Shown here one piece after another: positions 1 through 11,900 of a stretch of DNA of 64,000 nt; the stretch's first letter is position 1, and each line of letters opens with the position of its first letter. A program made the translations under genes and the position numbers. The stretch spans positions 2,976,001-3,040,000 of the forward strand of contig JAHYIO010000001.1 in assembly GCA_020543525.1 (NCBI GenBank), given 5' to 3'. Under the pieces are notes generated by a model that saw nothing but the letters and a program-made list of their open reading frames with translations, had not been told where the DNA came from and ran no database searches. Origin of the DNA: Coriolopsis trogii. Its lineage: Eukaryota > Basidiomycota > Agaricomycetes > Polyporales > Polyporaceae.

Positions 1-1421
1 GGCCAAGAATTGAGCGGTTGGAGGCTTCACAGTGGGAGCAGGTAATGCGGCGGAGCGGTTCCAAGGGTTGAACTCTTGCTTGTTGCCTGGAATCACAGGC
101 GCGGTGGTATAGAAGACGTCAGGCGTCTGGGGTTGACTTCCAGCAATGCGAGCAGTGCCAACCCCCGTCATGTCCACACTCCCTACCTCGCTCTGGACCC
201 GTCCGTTGTCATTGAGTGACGAATCCGATTGAAAGGCCAAAGGAAGCTGCGCCTTTGGGAAAGGTTTCTTCAGTTTACCGCTGCTACTATTACTGTGACT
301 TGGCGTCACCTGCTTCAGAGGTGAGGAAAAGAGAGGGGATGTTGAGCGCAGGTGCCCTTCTGATGCCCATCTATCGGTCTTTATTTAGTATCCTGTTTGC
401 ACGATCAAAGAGAACACACGAACCCTCCATGTGTTGACGCTATTTCTCTCTTCAGCTCGACGTTGGCGACAGTGGGAGACGCAGGTGCTGAGTCGAGAGT
501 ATGAGTAGGGCCAATGAAGAGCCAGAAGTCCCTAGTGCGTGACCGACTACCCAAGGTGAGAGAGGTAAGTAACGTGAACGAGTGGCGGTCAAGGTCAGCG
601 AGAAGAGACAGAATCTGGTTGAGGGAATCGATTGCGAACGTGTTCTCTTGGAACCCTAATGCAAACCGCGATGAGACAAAGAACATGTCGTCTGCAGGGA
701 CGTACTCACAGCCATATCCCTTCAGCTTGAACTCATACGAATCTCCAATCTTCTTCTCATAGGCAATCCCCCTCGGCCAAGCTTTCCTGACTGCTTGTAG
801 TATGCCCGGAGTCAATGCCAGAGGCGGTTCAATGACGCGCAGAAGAGCAGTAGAGGGGAATGATATAGCAAAGAGTTGTGCTCCAGATTGAGGGAGGGTG
901 CTGACCGAACCGGTCGGGACAACGGGTATAGAAGAATTCACGGGAGCGGGTTCGGGTCGGGTGAATGCAAGAGCAACACGGTCATCTTGCTCTCGAGCGT
1001 ACTCGATGGTAGAAAGGAAAGAGAAATTGAATGAGTAAATCACAGTCACGATAGAGACAATGAGTCTCTCGGACGTCGCATTCCTCGCATTCGTCCACGG
1101 TTTGTGGTCGAGGGTGAACTCGAAGAAGTGATTGGGGACGTCTTCGCGAACGCTGACGAGTTGCTTCAGCTCCTCGTCGAAGAGACGTCGGAGGCCGTTG
1201 ATGACGCTGTCCGGGAAGTTATAGAGTCTGACATATCCTTGTCCGGCGAACGTGAGGAGAGCGAATCGATTGGGTATTCGCTGAGGGTCGCGCAGGAACT
1301 CCTTCCTGGGGTTGGCAAGGGGGGTAGACGGGACGAGGAGAGGCTTGAGGGCGTTAGGGATGGGGGAGGCGGACTGCGCCATGACAAGAGCATGGAGGAG
1401 GGTGTAACGTTGTGATAGCAA
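1..1421 (-). CDS. Unnamed fungal protein, 3' end beyond window
   Basis: Two exons are visible: 1421-424 and 370-1, joined by a 53-nt intron (donor GTTCGT, branch-like ACTAA, acceptor GATAG). The phase-2 junction keeps the frame open to the window edge, giving at least 456 residues. I do not recognise the family. The first about 310 residues look globular, mixing hydrophobic strands with conserved-looking stretches such as GDSYEFKLKGYG and DRHSFTLLTSL. The second exon is rich in Ser, Pro and Asn and probably disordered. A second in-frame Met at residue 14 could be the true start. Without the intron the first exon would end at a TGA near 405. The continuous coding character of 370-1 favours splicing. 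Function unknown; the gene call is fairly sure, the C-terminus is missing. Confidence 0.7.
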
Positions 1422-2574
1422 GCATGGACAGTCTTTGAGACGGCAGACTGGACTCCAGAACCACGCTTCACGTCACTCTTTCCCGAAACGCGCCTGGTCC
1501 ACGTGCAATTCCCCAGCGCTTTGATTCCCGACCTCCTCCTCACTGCCACAGCAAGACAACGAGCTGCAGCAGACTCACGTCCAACACGCTCTCTCCAGCC
1601 CTCTTCCTCCTGGTCATCCCTCCAGGCCTCCAACCTTGTCACCTACTCCTGTGTTGTGCCGCTCTCGACGCACCGGGGCTATCTGTCCTCCATCACTCGA
1701 CCGAGACACCCCGATGCTCGCGAGTGCCAGGGCCTCCACGTCCGTCCGCTGCGCTCCAGAACGCATGATGTCGAAATGGAACGCTGTCCGGACGTTGAGA
1801 GTCATTGAAGGAGATACACAAGTAGGGCGACGGTATCAACGTCTTTGGTCACCACGCCTGGCCGATGGAAACATTCCGCTGCGGACAGAGAGTGGAGAAT
1901 CCAGGAGCGGAAGACGAAAGGCAGTAGATGGATGCCATGGGGTCAGAAGGGGCCAAGGTGAAAGCACTCACCTTCATGCATATACCCACGAATTCCTCGA
2001 TCGCACCGCGACTACGGCATGTTCACTTCCACAGCACTCCTTCGAGATAGCAGTTGATTGTGTCCGCTGTTCTCTCCGGATTGCGTTTATGTATGTCCTA
2101 GTCTCTTCCCATCCCAGTCTGAGGCCGTGTGCTCCTCAAATACAGAATGGTGTCGCCAGAAATCCGCCAGACTACGGAGGATACATTGTTTTCGCCGCGG
2201 ACGGACGAACCTCGGTAGGATAGCTCAGCTTGAGCTCACATGAACCCAGCGAATATGAAGATGCTCATGCAGTGGTGCGCGATGCTGAGGTATTGCCGCC
2301 TGGAAGATGGCCGCTCGAAGCAAGAGCAAGTCGTCCGTGGAAGCCAAGTTGCGTCTTGCGTTGACGCGCCCCGCTGCCCTCAGCCACTGGTGACGGCGGA
2401 CACAGTAACGGGTACCGGCCCGGTGGGGTCCTCGGACCGTTCCCCACCTCAAGAGAGGACGACTCGAGGACGCGGATTTATATCTGGCTCTGCTTCGTCT
2501 GCAATGGCTCGCCTATCTTCTTCTCCCCGCTTTCTCCTCTGCCAGTGCATCTCAGCCGAAGAGAGTGCCTCACA
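1422..2574. other. Intergenic region between divergent genes
   Basis: This 1.15-kb stretch separates two divergently transcribed genes. I see no frame with sustained coding character and no obvious TATA box. It presumably holds both promoters. Overlapping frames here are short and rich in Arg, Ser and Pro, as expected of GC-rich non-coding DNA. Confidence 0.4.
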
Positions 2575-4666
2575 ATGTCCTCCGAGCTGAAGAAACTCAA
2601 TGTCCTGATGTGTACGTGCAATTAACGTTGTGAAGTCAGATATGTCGAACTGATCGACCTTGATACAATCGCAGGCGGTACTGTACGTCTTCTCTAGCTT
2701 GACTGTGAGCCACGAACGTAGCCTCATTCAGTAACTTGTGTAGGGAGAGTACACCACGGGGTGGACTGGCTCCGGTGCCTCGAAGTCAGACAAAAAGGTT
2801 AGCCACCATCGTATCCGTATTCCTCCATACATCACGCTCACCACCAGCCATAGATCGGTGTACGTGGGCCGGAATCGCACATTGCTTGCCGTACTCAGTG
2901 GGTGTCTAGGTTGTTGCTTTGACATGCTTCGATCTGCGGAGACTGGGCAAGGTACGATGGGCATCATACGTCAAGCCGGACAGTGCCAGTGGGCTGAACT
3001 GTTACTTCCTAGCTGGGCAATCTCGCCATGGTCGGTGTTAACGGCTCAAAGTTCCCTGCCATCAGGAATCATTTGCAGGAAAACATCGCCAATGTCTACA
3101 AGGACATGGATGTATCGTAGGTAATGGTCACTGTTCTCTTGGTTGCTACTTACGTTTTCCCCAGCTTCGATGCGTATCCCGATGGTAATTCGGTCAATGC
3201 TGAAGCATGCGAGTAGCAACATCACCACAGCGTGAAGGCATGCTAAACGGGGTCTGTCTTATAGATAAAGAGGCCATCGACAAGATGACTGCAGGCGATG
3301 CTGTGATCATCTTCACTCCTGACAGTACGTTGTAGTCGCCCATTTAAAGCTAGCTCGCCTAACATGCTCGCAGGCACTCACTATCCTATTTCTCTCTACG
3401 CCATTGAGCGTGGGTTGCATGTACTAGTCACGAAGCCTGCGGTCCAGCTCCTTCAGCACCATTCCGATCTCGTTGTCGCTGCCGAAAAGAAGGGTGTAGT
3501 GTGCATGGTTGAACACCACAAACGGTGAGTGAACCACCGCGTGGAAGTCTCAATCTTGCTGAGTATAACCGTGCTCGGTTAGTTTCGACCCTGTATATAG
3601 CGATGCAAAGGCCCGGTCCGCTTCTCTAGGCGAGTTCAACTTCTTTAGCGCGTGGATGAGCCAGCCGAAGAGCCAGCTGGAAACCTTCCGTGCATGGGCC
3701 GGAAAGGACTCTGACATCAGGTACGTGTCGAATGTATGCCTGCCAACTGTACGTAACGGTATTCATTGGCATGCCAAGCTACTACTTGTCCTCCCACCAC
3801 ATCGATATCCACTGCTGGATGATGCAGGACAGGGCCATCCCCACACGAGTTACCGCCAGCGCTGCCACCGGTATTGCAACCAGCGAACCCTTCAACTGCG
3901 TCCCGCAGACCGAAGACACCATCACCCTTCTTGTGGACTGGCAGTCACTCTCGAGCTCGAAGCACAGGGGTACTGCGGTGTACACGGCATCGTGGACCGC
4001 GCCGCTGAAGGCTGGCGTTCACACCTCGCAGCACTGGTACTATATGGCGGAGAAGGTACGTCCGATTTTTGTCCACTAGCCATGAGCCTGGACATGCTGG
4101 AGGAATGCATCCTGACGCGTGACGGCATTGTGGTTGTGTCCATGTCTGATTGTCGTATCCTCTAGGGTGAGATTAACGTCGACCAGGCACACCGTGGCTA
4201 CGACATTGTCAACGACGAGACCGGCAAGGCGTGGTACAACCCATTCTAGTGCGCACCTCTCCATGCTGGTTGTCGTGTCTTTGTACTAACGTAAGGTCTC
4301 GTGACATCACCTTACACCTGGACATTCACTCGCCGTCGTCGTCGGTTCCCTGCTCCGACCACCCAAACTCCGTCTGACGGATATTGATGGGCTTCCTGGC
4401 AACGCAGCATGAAGTACTCGCCATCTGAGAGCGGCCACTTTGACGGCCAGCGCGGGTATGGGTACATCTCGATCGAGAAGTTCATCGACGCCGCGCGGAG
4501 CGTGAACGCAGGCCTCACGAAGCCCGGCGAGTACGACAAGCACGGGTTCCCGACCATCGCGAACACCATCCTCACCACCGCCATCCTGAACGCCGGCCGC
4601 ATCTCGCTCGACGAGAAGCGTCCCGTCGGCATCAAGCGCGAGGGGGACAAGTGGCTGTTGGAGTGA
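2575..4666 (+). CDS. D-galacturonate reductase, Gfo/Idh/MocA type
   Basis: Thirteen exons close in frame to about 420 residues: 2575-2611, 2675-2682, 2744-2797, 2854-2859, 2910-2951, 3013-3116, 3165-3208, 3265-3324, 3374-3524, 3583-3720, 3779-4055, 4166-4248, 4408-4666. The N-terminus holds a Rossmann-like GTGEYTTG dinucleotide-binding turn assembled across an 8-nt exon. Later come the EHHKRFDP stretch and SQPKSQLETFRAWAGKDSDI, followed by HHIDIHCWM. This pattern matches the basidiomycete-yeast D-galacturonate reductases described from Cryptococcus diffluens, cytosolic NAD(P)H enzymes of the Gfo/Idh/MocA family that convert D-galacturonate to L-galactonate in pectin catabolism. Substrate is inferred from family only. 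The intron 3209-3264 begins GC rather than GT. Exons of 8 and 6 nt are unusual. Clustering with other pectin genes is not visible. Confidence 0.8.
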
Positions 4667-7418
4667 AGCATTACAGCGATATCTGCAGAGCGGGTTTGTG
4701 GCGGGAGCGGCGGTGGCCTGAAGGGCGATTCATGCTGTGAGCGATATAAGGCAATCCCAGGTCGTCTGGTGACAGGTACAAGAGGAATGAATGACCAATG
4801 TGTAGTTCTGGACGTGCTGAATGTATGATATACGTCGATTCGAAGGTGGAATGGAAATATCTGTGCATGCTCGTCCATCTCCTAGTTCGTCGTGCGCAGC
4901 TTGTCCGACATCGCCGCGTTCGTGCTAAGGTCGCCTTTGGCGTGTTCGTCGCGGCCTGATGCCCGTGTGTGCGCGCCTTATCGGTGGGGGTATGACGATG
5001 ATGATGTACGGTACCTGGCTCGTCGTTTGCGTATGCCTTCCACTGCGTCCCCACTGCCTCTTCCGCTCCACACGTCCGATGTGCCGTGATCCCGTGGACG
5101 CGCCATCCGTTCTTTTCGACGAGTCGTCGGGAGACCGAGAAAAGGATGGTGTGGGTTCCTGCGTACCTATGTGTTCCTGTCATTGCCTACGATCTCGTCG
5201 AGCTGACGTTCCGCACCAAAAATACAAATGTCCCTGCCCGGCTCTCCTCTCTCCGGGGCACGCGGCCTGGGCAGGAAAGACAGATGGCTCTGTGGCACAA
5301 ATTGTTCTGAAAGCTTCTCCGGCATGCACGGTAGCGCCATTCGCGCAGATCGAAAGCAGGAAATCCGTGATTGTCACTGCAACGTGCAGGCGATAGCGGT
5401 ACGCAGACGGACCAGTTGACCTCGCCACTCAGCAGCTGCGCGCCGTATCTTGCACCGCTCCTGGGACTGCTGATATTCTATGCTCTTAATCCCGAGCGCG
5501 TCCGGGTGCGCAAGTACGCCGAAGGCGCTGCCTGCCCAGTCTCATCGTCCGCCGCCAACGATGGCGTAACCCCGAATCAAGTCTGGATAAACGCATCGGC
5601 TATGCGATGAGGATCCCTCGGTCCCTCACAGACGGTCACACAAGACAGATTCCGCAGACCACGATCGCGACCGCGCGCGCGGACCCGTGCAGCCTCAGCC
5701 TGAATTCAACCTCCTCCCATCACCCTACTACTTCACACCACCACGTCCTCCGTCACACCGATCCGGCCGGCGATCCAACGTCTCCAAGTACAACTGATCG
5801 CCCAGCCAATCCTTAGCCTGAACGAACCCGCTCACACGGGTGCAGTCTGCTGGCCTGGCAGAAGAAAAAAAACACAAGACCGGTCTTGTGCGCGGACTCG
5901 CGGGCGGCGGCGGCATCACAGGAGGAACGTGCACGGCAGACGGCGAACATCGACCAGCATGGCGAGCCCGAGGAAGCAGCGGGGCAGGTCGGAGTCTCTC
6001 GATATCTCGCTGGCCAGGGTGTGAGGCCCCCCTTCCTCCCAGCATCATTCTTCCCGTGCACTGTGGTCGGCCCCGTGCCTGGACTATACAAGCCGCGGGC
6101 GTGTGCTTCGGGCCTTCTCCGCCCACAGGCCGGGTCTTCGCCCTCTGACGGCTGTGAAAGACGAGAGCAGTCTCTTACCTCACCCTAGTAACATGGAACG
6201 AACAGAACGCGCCCATACGCCCGATCACCAACGCAGCCTTGTGCTGCCTTTGGGCTCGACTCGGACTCCGCGAACCCCTCCCCCCTCCACCGCAGCATGG
6301 CGTAGCGTGATCACTGTATGCGTATGGTGCCATTAGTACATTCCCGACCTGCCAGGGAAGATGGGCCTGCGTACCCGGGAGAAATTCCAATATTGGGGCG
6401 ATCGATAGTGCCGCACATGCCAGAAGAAAGATAGCGGACTCACAATTGCAGGCTGCCTGGAACACGCCTCTAATTCCGAGCGGCGGCGTCCACCGTTCCT
6501 TGCTTTGTGTCTCGTCTTGCGGCGGCGAAGGCTTCTAGATCTTCTTGCGGCGCCCCCGGCTGCTACACGATAATATGATTTCGATGCGCGATTGACTTGT
6601 GTAATGTAAACGACAGGAGTGCGCGCGGGTGCGAGTGAAACATTGCGGCGAGCCCTTCAGGCTCAAAAGACTACGACAGGGGATGGGTGGTTGTTCGATG
6701 CTACGACATTGACGAGATGGCTCGAAAAAGAAGGTTGACTAAACGGACGTTATGACACAGTGCGCAACGGGATCGATATGCGAGGACCGGACGACGAAGA
6801 ATGTACAATAAAAGTGAAGAATAAGATAGGACGAAGGCGGCGACTTTAAGTGGGGATCGGGATCGAGATCGGTCAAGGGTGAATCGGGTTCGTCGCGTAA
6901 AGCGATCCGTGGTAGGTGCGCAGAAAGAGAAGGCGGGCGGAATGCATAGGGTAGGATATGTATGAAGAGCCGATGAACAGTGTTCGCGCGGGAATTGGCG
7001 AGGCAGTGCCAGAAAGCGGTCGAAACCACGAATACATCGAGGACAGAGCTGTCCGTAATCGTACACAAGGGGGCAATGCGTACATGACGGAGTTGCTCCT
7101 TGAATTCGAGCCGTCCAATTCGACTTCGTTCTTGTACTCGTATAGCGACGGCGTCTGGCACAGAAAAAGAACAGGCGAGATGATTGCAGTGAGACAGAAT
7201 GCATGGATGATGAGTCGATGTGTGTGTGATGAACCGGACAATGCGTTGTGGTGTTGCCGACGAACGACGTGTATGAAATGTTGATACATTTTGTGCGATG
7301 AGAGGATTGCAGGGAATGGAAAGCGTCAGGAAAGCTTTTTACAACCTATTACACCAGGCGGCGACGATGGCGACGACGACGTGGAGAGTGAAGAGCAGGG
7401 TCCAAGGCGGGGACAGTC
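4667..7418. other. Gene-poor interval
   Basis: About 2.75 kb lies between the end of the reductase gene and the end of the convergent cyclin gene. I found no frame with conserved-looking sequence. Open frames are short, overlap on both strands and are rich in Arg, Pro and Ser. The cyclin 3' UTR and the reductase terminator should lie here. A lncRNA or a decayed gene cannot be excluded. Confidence 0.4.
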
Positions 7419-8910
7419 CTATGAGACCATGGCGCGAGGAGAGGTCATGTTCAAGTTGTGAAGAGCCTGACGTTGGTACGCGACAAAGTCGTGGGGCAGG
7501 AACTGTTCAGGGACCTGTTCGATGAGGGACTTGTTCATCACTGGCTCGAACTTTGGTGATGGCAAGTTCTCCTTGTCGTCGGACATGTAAGAGCCAGAGA
7601 ACGCGTCGCTCGATAGAATAGGGCTCGAAGGCGTCGCAGGCATGTCGTCCGAGAAGTCGGACGCCGTGGTAGAGACGCTCATCGGCGTGCAAACCTTCGG
7701 GGAATACGAGGACCGTACTGGAGTCATCGGGAGCGAGGCAAGAGGTTGGCGCTGGAAGCGTCCACCCTGGAGGTAGAACTGCAGGACGAATGTGGCCGCC
7801 TTGGAGTAGAACGCGTACGAGTACTTCTTGACGAGGGTCTCCGAAAGGTCGTTCACGTGCTTCGCGAGCCGGTTGTCGAGGTGGTCGACAATCTCGAGGC
7901 ACTCCTCTGTCTCTTCGAAGATACGCCGACCCTTGCCGCAGAGGAAACGAGCCAAGGAGAGGGCGCCGAGAGCAATGGCGGACGATGGGTACTGCACAAA
8001 CTCGCGGTAGAAGAGCGTGATCTCCATGAGGAAGCGAGCGACATGTTGAACCTTCTGCTCCTCGATGATGGGGCCGCAGCAGAGAATGCGCAACCATGAC
8101 TCGGCGGTGGGGTGTCCAAGCGTCCACTGAAGGGTCGAGAGAACATGACCCTCCATTTGGATGAAAGCCGTCTCGTCGTAGGTGTCCTGGCACATTTGCA
8201 CCAAGTCGCGTACAGTCGGGACGCGCTCCTTTGCGTCCTCGAATTTCGCGGCGATCAACAATGCGGCGCAGCCCACGAGCTGGTAGTGCTTCATATACAC
8301 AACCCGTTTTGAGACGTAGCGGTCGATGATGTTGAGCGTGAGATAGAGTGTCTCGGGCCGTAGGCGGAACATGAAGTGTAGCTCGACGAGAAAATCGACC
8401 AGACACGGGCGCATATGCCACCGGATCTCTGGTTGCTGATCCATGGACGATAGCGAGCACATTGTCAGACGCTGTATGGGCGAACCTGTTCAGAGGGTGT
8501 ATGCGAACGTCATGTATACGTAAAAATCTCACCTCCATCTCGTGCATGTATGTTCGAATTTCCTCATGATACTCCTCCTCCAGATAGATGCCCTCTCGCC
8601 GCAGAGCGCTGATTTGCGCATGCCATTGGCGTTGTGCAATGAGCTCCGCCTTCGCTGCGCGCGGCGATTTCTTGACGAGGGAATGTGGGGGGTAGAGGGG
8701 CGATTGTCGCCGCTTGGAGATGCCGTATGGAGACGGCTTCTTCTTCGGGTACGCAGATGGACGCGCAGTCCGGGAAGTGTTTGATACGTCCTTCATCTCG
8801 GTGTCTGGAGGATGGTTGGAGTGTTGCCGGGAACCTGCTGTTACGGTATAGCTAGACGAGGAAGAGCTGGCGTGAGCGGGGAAACTGACAGAAATGGACG
8901 AAGAAGCCAT
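7419..8910 (-). CDS. G1/S-type cyclin
   Basis: Two exons, 8910-8533 and 8471-7419, joined by a 61-nt intron, give 476 residues. Residues 1-90 are Ser-rich and basic, with several SP sites. The cyclin box begins after EEEYHEEIRTYMHEME and contains the hallmark RWHMRPCLVDFLVELH and LTLNIIDRYVS, then the LVGCAALLIAAKFED helix. A second cyclin fold follows with YPSSAIALGALSLAR. This corresponds to fungal G1 cyclins (Cln/Puc1 type), activators of Cdk1 at Start. The last about 130 residues are Ser/Thr/Pro-rich, as in unstable cyclins, and may contain phosphodegrons. A B-type cyclin is less likely because no clear N-terminal destruction box is present. The start was chosen because the first Met opens the only frame that splices into the box. 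Confidence 0.88.
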
Positions 8911-11900
8911 CTATGTAACGAAAATCCAATCAAAGCCGCAGATGTTGAATAGCCTGATAAAGAACCAAACGAGAGGAATCGACCACAGTGCGGGCGGGTG
9001 CGGGGCTTCAGGTGTAACCAAGAAGACGGTGCGCTCGAGGGCACAGCAGAGAGAAGGATGGAGGAGCGGACAGAAAGCGTCGGGGGGAGTATAGACGAAC
9101 TCTACCACTTCACGGCGGGGCGCGAAATCAACGCGAGTGGACGTCGCGTCCGATCGTCACACAGTGGGCCGAGGCTCCAAATGGCAGTGGGGTCATATAT
9201 GCACTGAAGAGAAGGATAAAACGGCGCATATTTGAAGGAAAGACTCACGCGAGGGTCGGTTGATCATGCAAATCCTTTCGGAAGACGAAGAGCGGGGTGG
9301 ATGATGGCGGGAGGCTGGGAAGAGTGCCGGGACTGCTAAAGTGGACGTTATGGGGATCGTAAGTTGATCGTTAAGAGATACAGAGGAGAAGGGAGACGAC
9401 GGGAGGGCGGGGAAGGGGAGAAGAGACGTTGCAAACGTCTCTGGCTGGGGCGGGGAGGTCGAGGGAGAGAGAAGGAGTGACCGAATAGAGATATAAGGGA
9501 CCCGGGAGGTCGGGGCGAGGGGATAGGCGCGGAACGATTGATGGGAAGGACAATGAGCGACTACTACCGTCCTGAAAACGACCATAATAATCGGATAATA
9601 ACGAAAGCCGTCAAAGCGTTATTCCCGATGTTATCGACCAGGCCCTTCATCAGATCATATGCCTCGTGTACGGACTCTCCACCGCACACCTTGGCCATGT
9701 CATCGACATCGCCCTCGTCCTCCCCGACATGCACCCCATGACAGTCATCCCCCGCAACGCCCGCCCAGGATGACCGCATCGCACATTGGACTAGTGTAGA
9801 TAGTCCAGAATGGAGGGCACAGCAGCGATCACAGCATGCACAACTCCCCGCCCCCCGGCCCGGCGCAGTTTCACCTCGATCGGCGCTTGACCCCGCCAAA
9901 GTCCCACGAACCACGTTCCACGGTGCCGCCGCACCTGATATGGACGACAAGGCTCACCTTTGATCGCAAATCCGACAGCCAAACTGCGCTCCTTTTCGCT
10001 CTTGTATACCGTGCCAACCCTTTCAACCTTCGATCGTCTCTTGTTGCGATACGACCAGTCTTGAGCTGCAAATCTGTGCCCCCTCGTCAGCGTCATCCAA
10101 TCCCTCGTCGTCTATTTCGCTCCACTCAGAGCACTCACAGACACCTCCCGGTCGTGAGCTTTCTTGCGAATGCGACGGGACCGAGTGGGGGAGAGGGGGA
10201 AAGGATCCAAGGTATTAGATGCCGACCTTACTGATTAGAGCTTCTTCGTTTTTGGATTAACTGGCTAACGGTGCAAACCGATCGAGCCTGAAAGAGTGAC
10301 TGTAGATGCAAAGGAGGGACTTCGGGCGAAAACTGCCGTCTTCTAATGATGCGGTGGCGGCCAACACGCGGTGTTCCACGACGAGCGGGACCACGGATGC
10401 TAGCGGTGCCAGGGGATGGAGAGTGAGAAGACGTCCACCAGATAAGGTGGCCTGTTCAACACTCGGTGGTGGTGTGCCCAACGAAGCCGCCTGGAGGAAG
10501 CTCGCTGGTGCGCAGGAGGAGGAGGAGAGCTACGTCTGCTGTCGACGACCGAGTACTTCAGAGGTGGAGGTGCCGGTGAAACGTAGCTGGCGGATAGGTC
10601 GATCAACAACGCACAAAAAGCGTGTCCGCTTAGATTTCTCTCGCGCCTACTCTAATACACAGACGTTCTCGGATCCTTTGCCCATTGGCCCAAATTCTTG
10701 GCCGAGAGCTGCGTCAACTTCCAACACGTTGTCTGCCTGCAGGCAGATACCGCGTCCAGATCGGGCGAGTGTCTTATGATTTAGGTAAGCCCTCCTTCTT
10801 CCGTCCGACAGGCTCGTGTCCCAAGTGGCATAACGGTCGCCTCTTGCTAGACAGTGCAGTCTTCCAATTACTTATTCATGACTTTCAGGCCGAGCCGATG
10901 ACTTCCTGCCGCGCTCTTCTTACACCATTCCCTGGCCGTCGTCATCAAGGACGAAGCGCGAGCGGAAGGCCGGGATCATCATCAGCTCGGGCAATCAACG
11001 AATTCCAGCCCCCCCCCCCGGTCCTCCGCGCATTTGAACGTTTGAACAGCGGCCGGGTCGCACGCTCACATCGTGCCACTGACTAGTGCGTCCGACCGTG
11101 GGCTTGCGGATTATTACCGGTCGCGAATGCAAGAGATACAAGTGCGCGTCATGCCAGTCCCAGCGAGAATAGACTCTAGAGCGCCTCCATGACTTATTAC
11201 AAGGACGCATCATCCCAGGCCTCTAGAACCCCTTACTCTTCACTGTACACATCGCTCTCAGGACTGTTCCCCTTCCCATCAGTCACCTTATCAAATCAAT
11301 CGGCGCCCCTCTCTGCGCAGGCTCATCCTCCAGAGGATTTGGCAGGAGCGCGCAAACAGTCATGAGCAGGGTGGGCGGCTTCGTCCATTTGACGTACTCC
11401 TGACGTTCTGCTAGGAATCGAACGCCTCTCAGTCTGACAGCGTGCATTCTGGCGGCGAGACATCCCAGCATCCCCGTTGTGCGGCGGGGCCGGGAGAAGT
11501 CGAGCGGCTCGCACCACGTTCCACGAAGCTCCCGAGTCCCGACCGCCTGCGGGCAACGTGCCCGGGGCTCAGGACAGCCCTGGCTGTACGCTCTGCGTCC
11601 GAGTCGGACTCCCGCCCTGCCCGCGCGACCCGCCAAGTAACGACCGCGAGAGGCGGTCGACGACCAAAATATCTCTTGCGCGCCGCCGCTCGCACAGCTC
11701 CTGTCGTGTGCGCAACCTCCGAAACGCAACGATGAATGCAGGACGGTCTTGGACGAGAAAACCGCTAGAGCCGCGGGATTCAGACGCCGCAGTCTGATCC
11801 TCCGCGTTCGTCATCCCGACTGCCGACTCCGTCGTATGAAGGCGAGATGAAAGTCATGGGTAATGTGACTTTGATCCAGCGTGGCATTGAGCTCCGGGAG

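Noticed and set aside
5840..6190. Overlapping plus-strand frames rich in Gly, Arg and Pro downstream of the reductase gene
   Set aside because: Several frames are open at once with no conserved pattern, which is typical of GC-rich non-coding DNA.
7507..8910. A 467-codon minus-strand frame starting at the cyclin Met and reading through the intron
   Set aside because: After the first 126 residues it leaves the cyclin frame and becomes Arg/Pro-rich. Splicing at 8532-8472 restores the cyclin box, so the unspliced frame is not real.
11390..11450. A possible tRNA T-arm (GTTCGATTC on the minus strand)
   Set aside because: No acceptor stem, A-box or anticodon arm can be paired around it.
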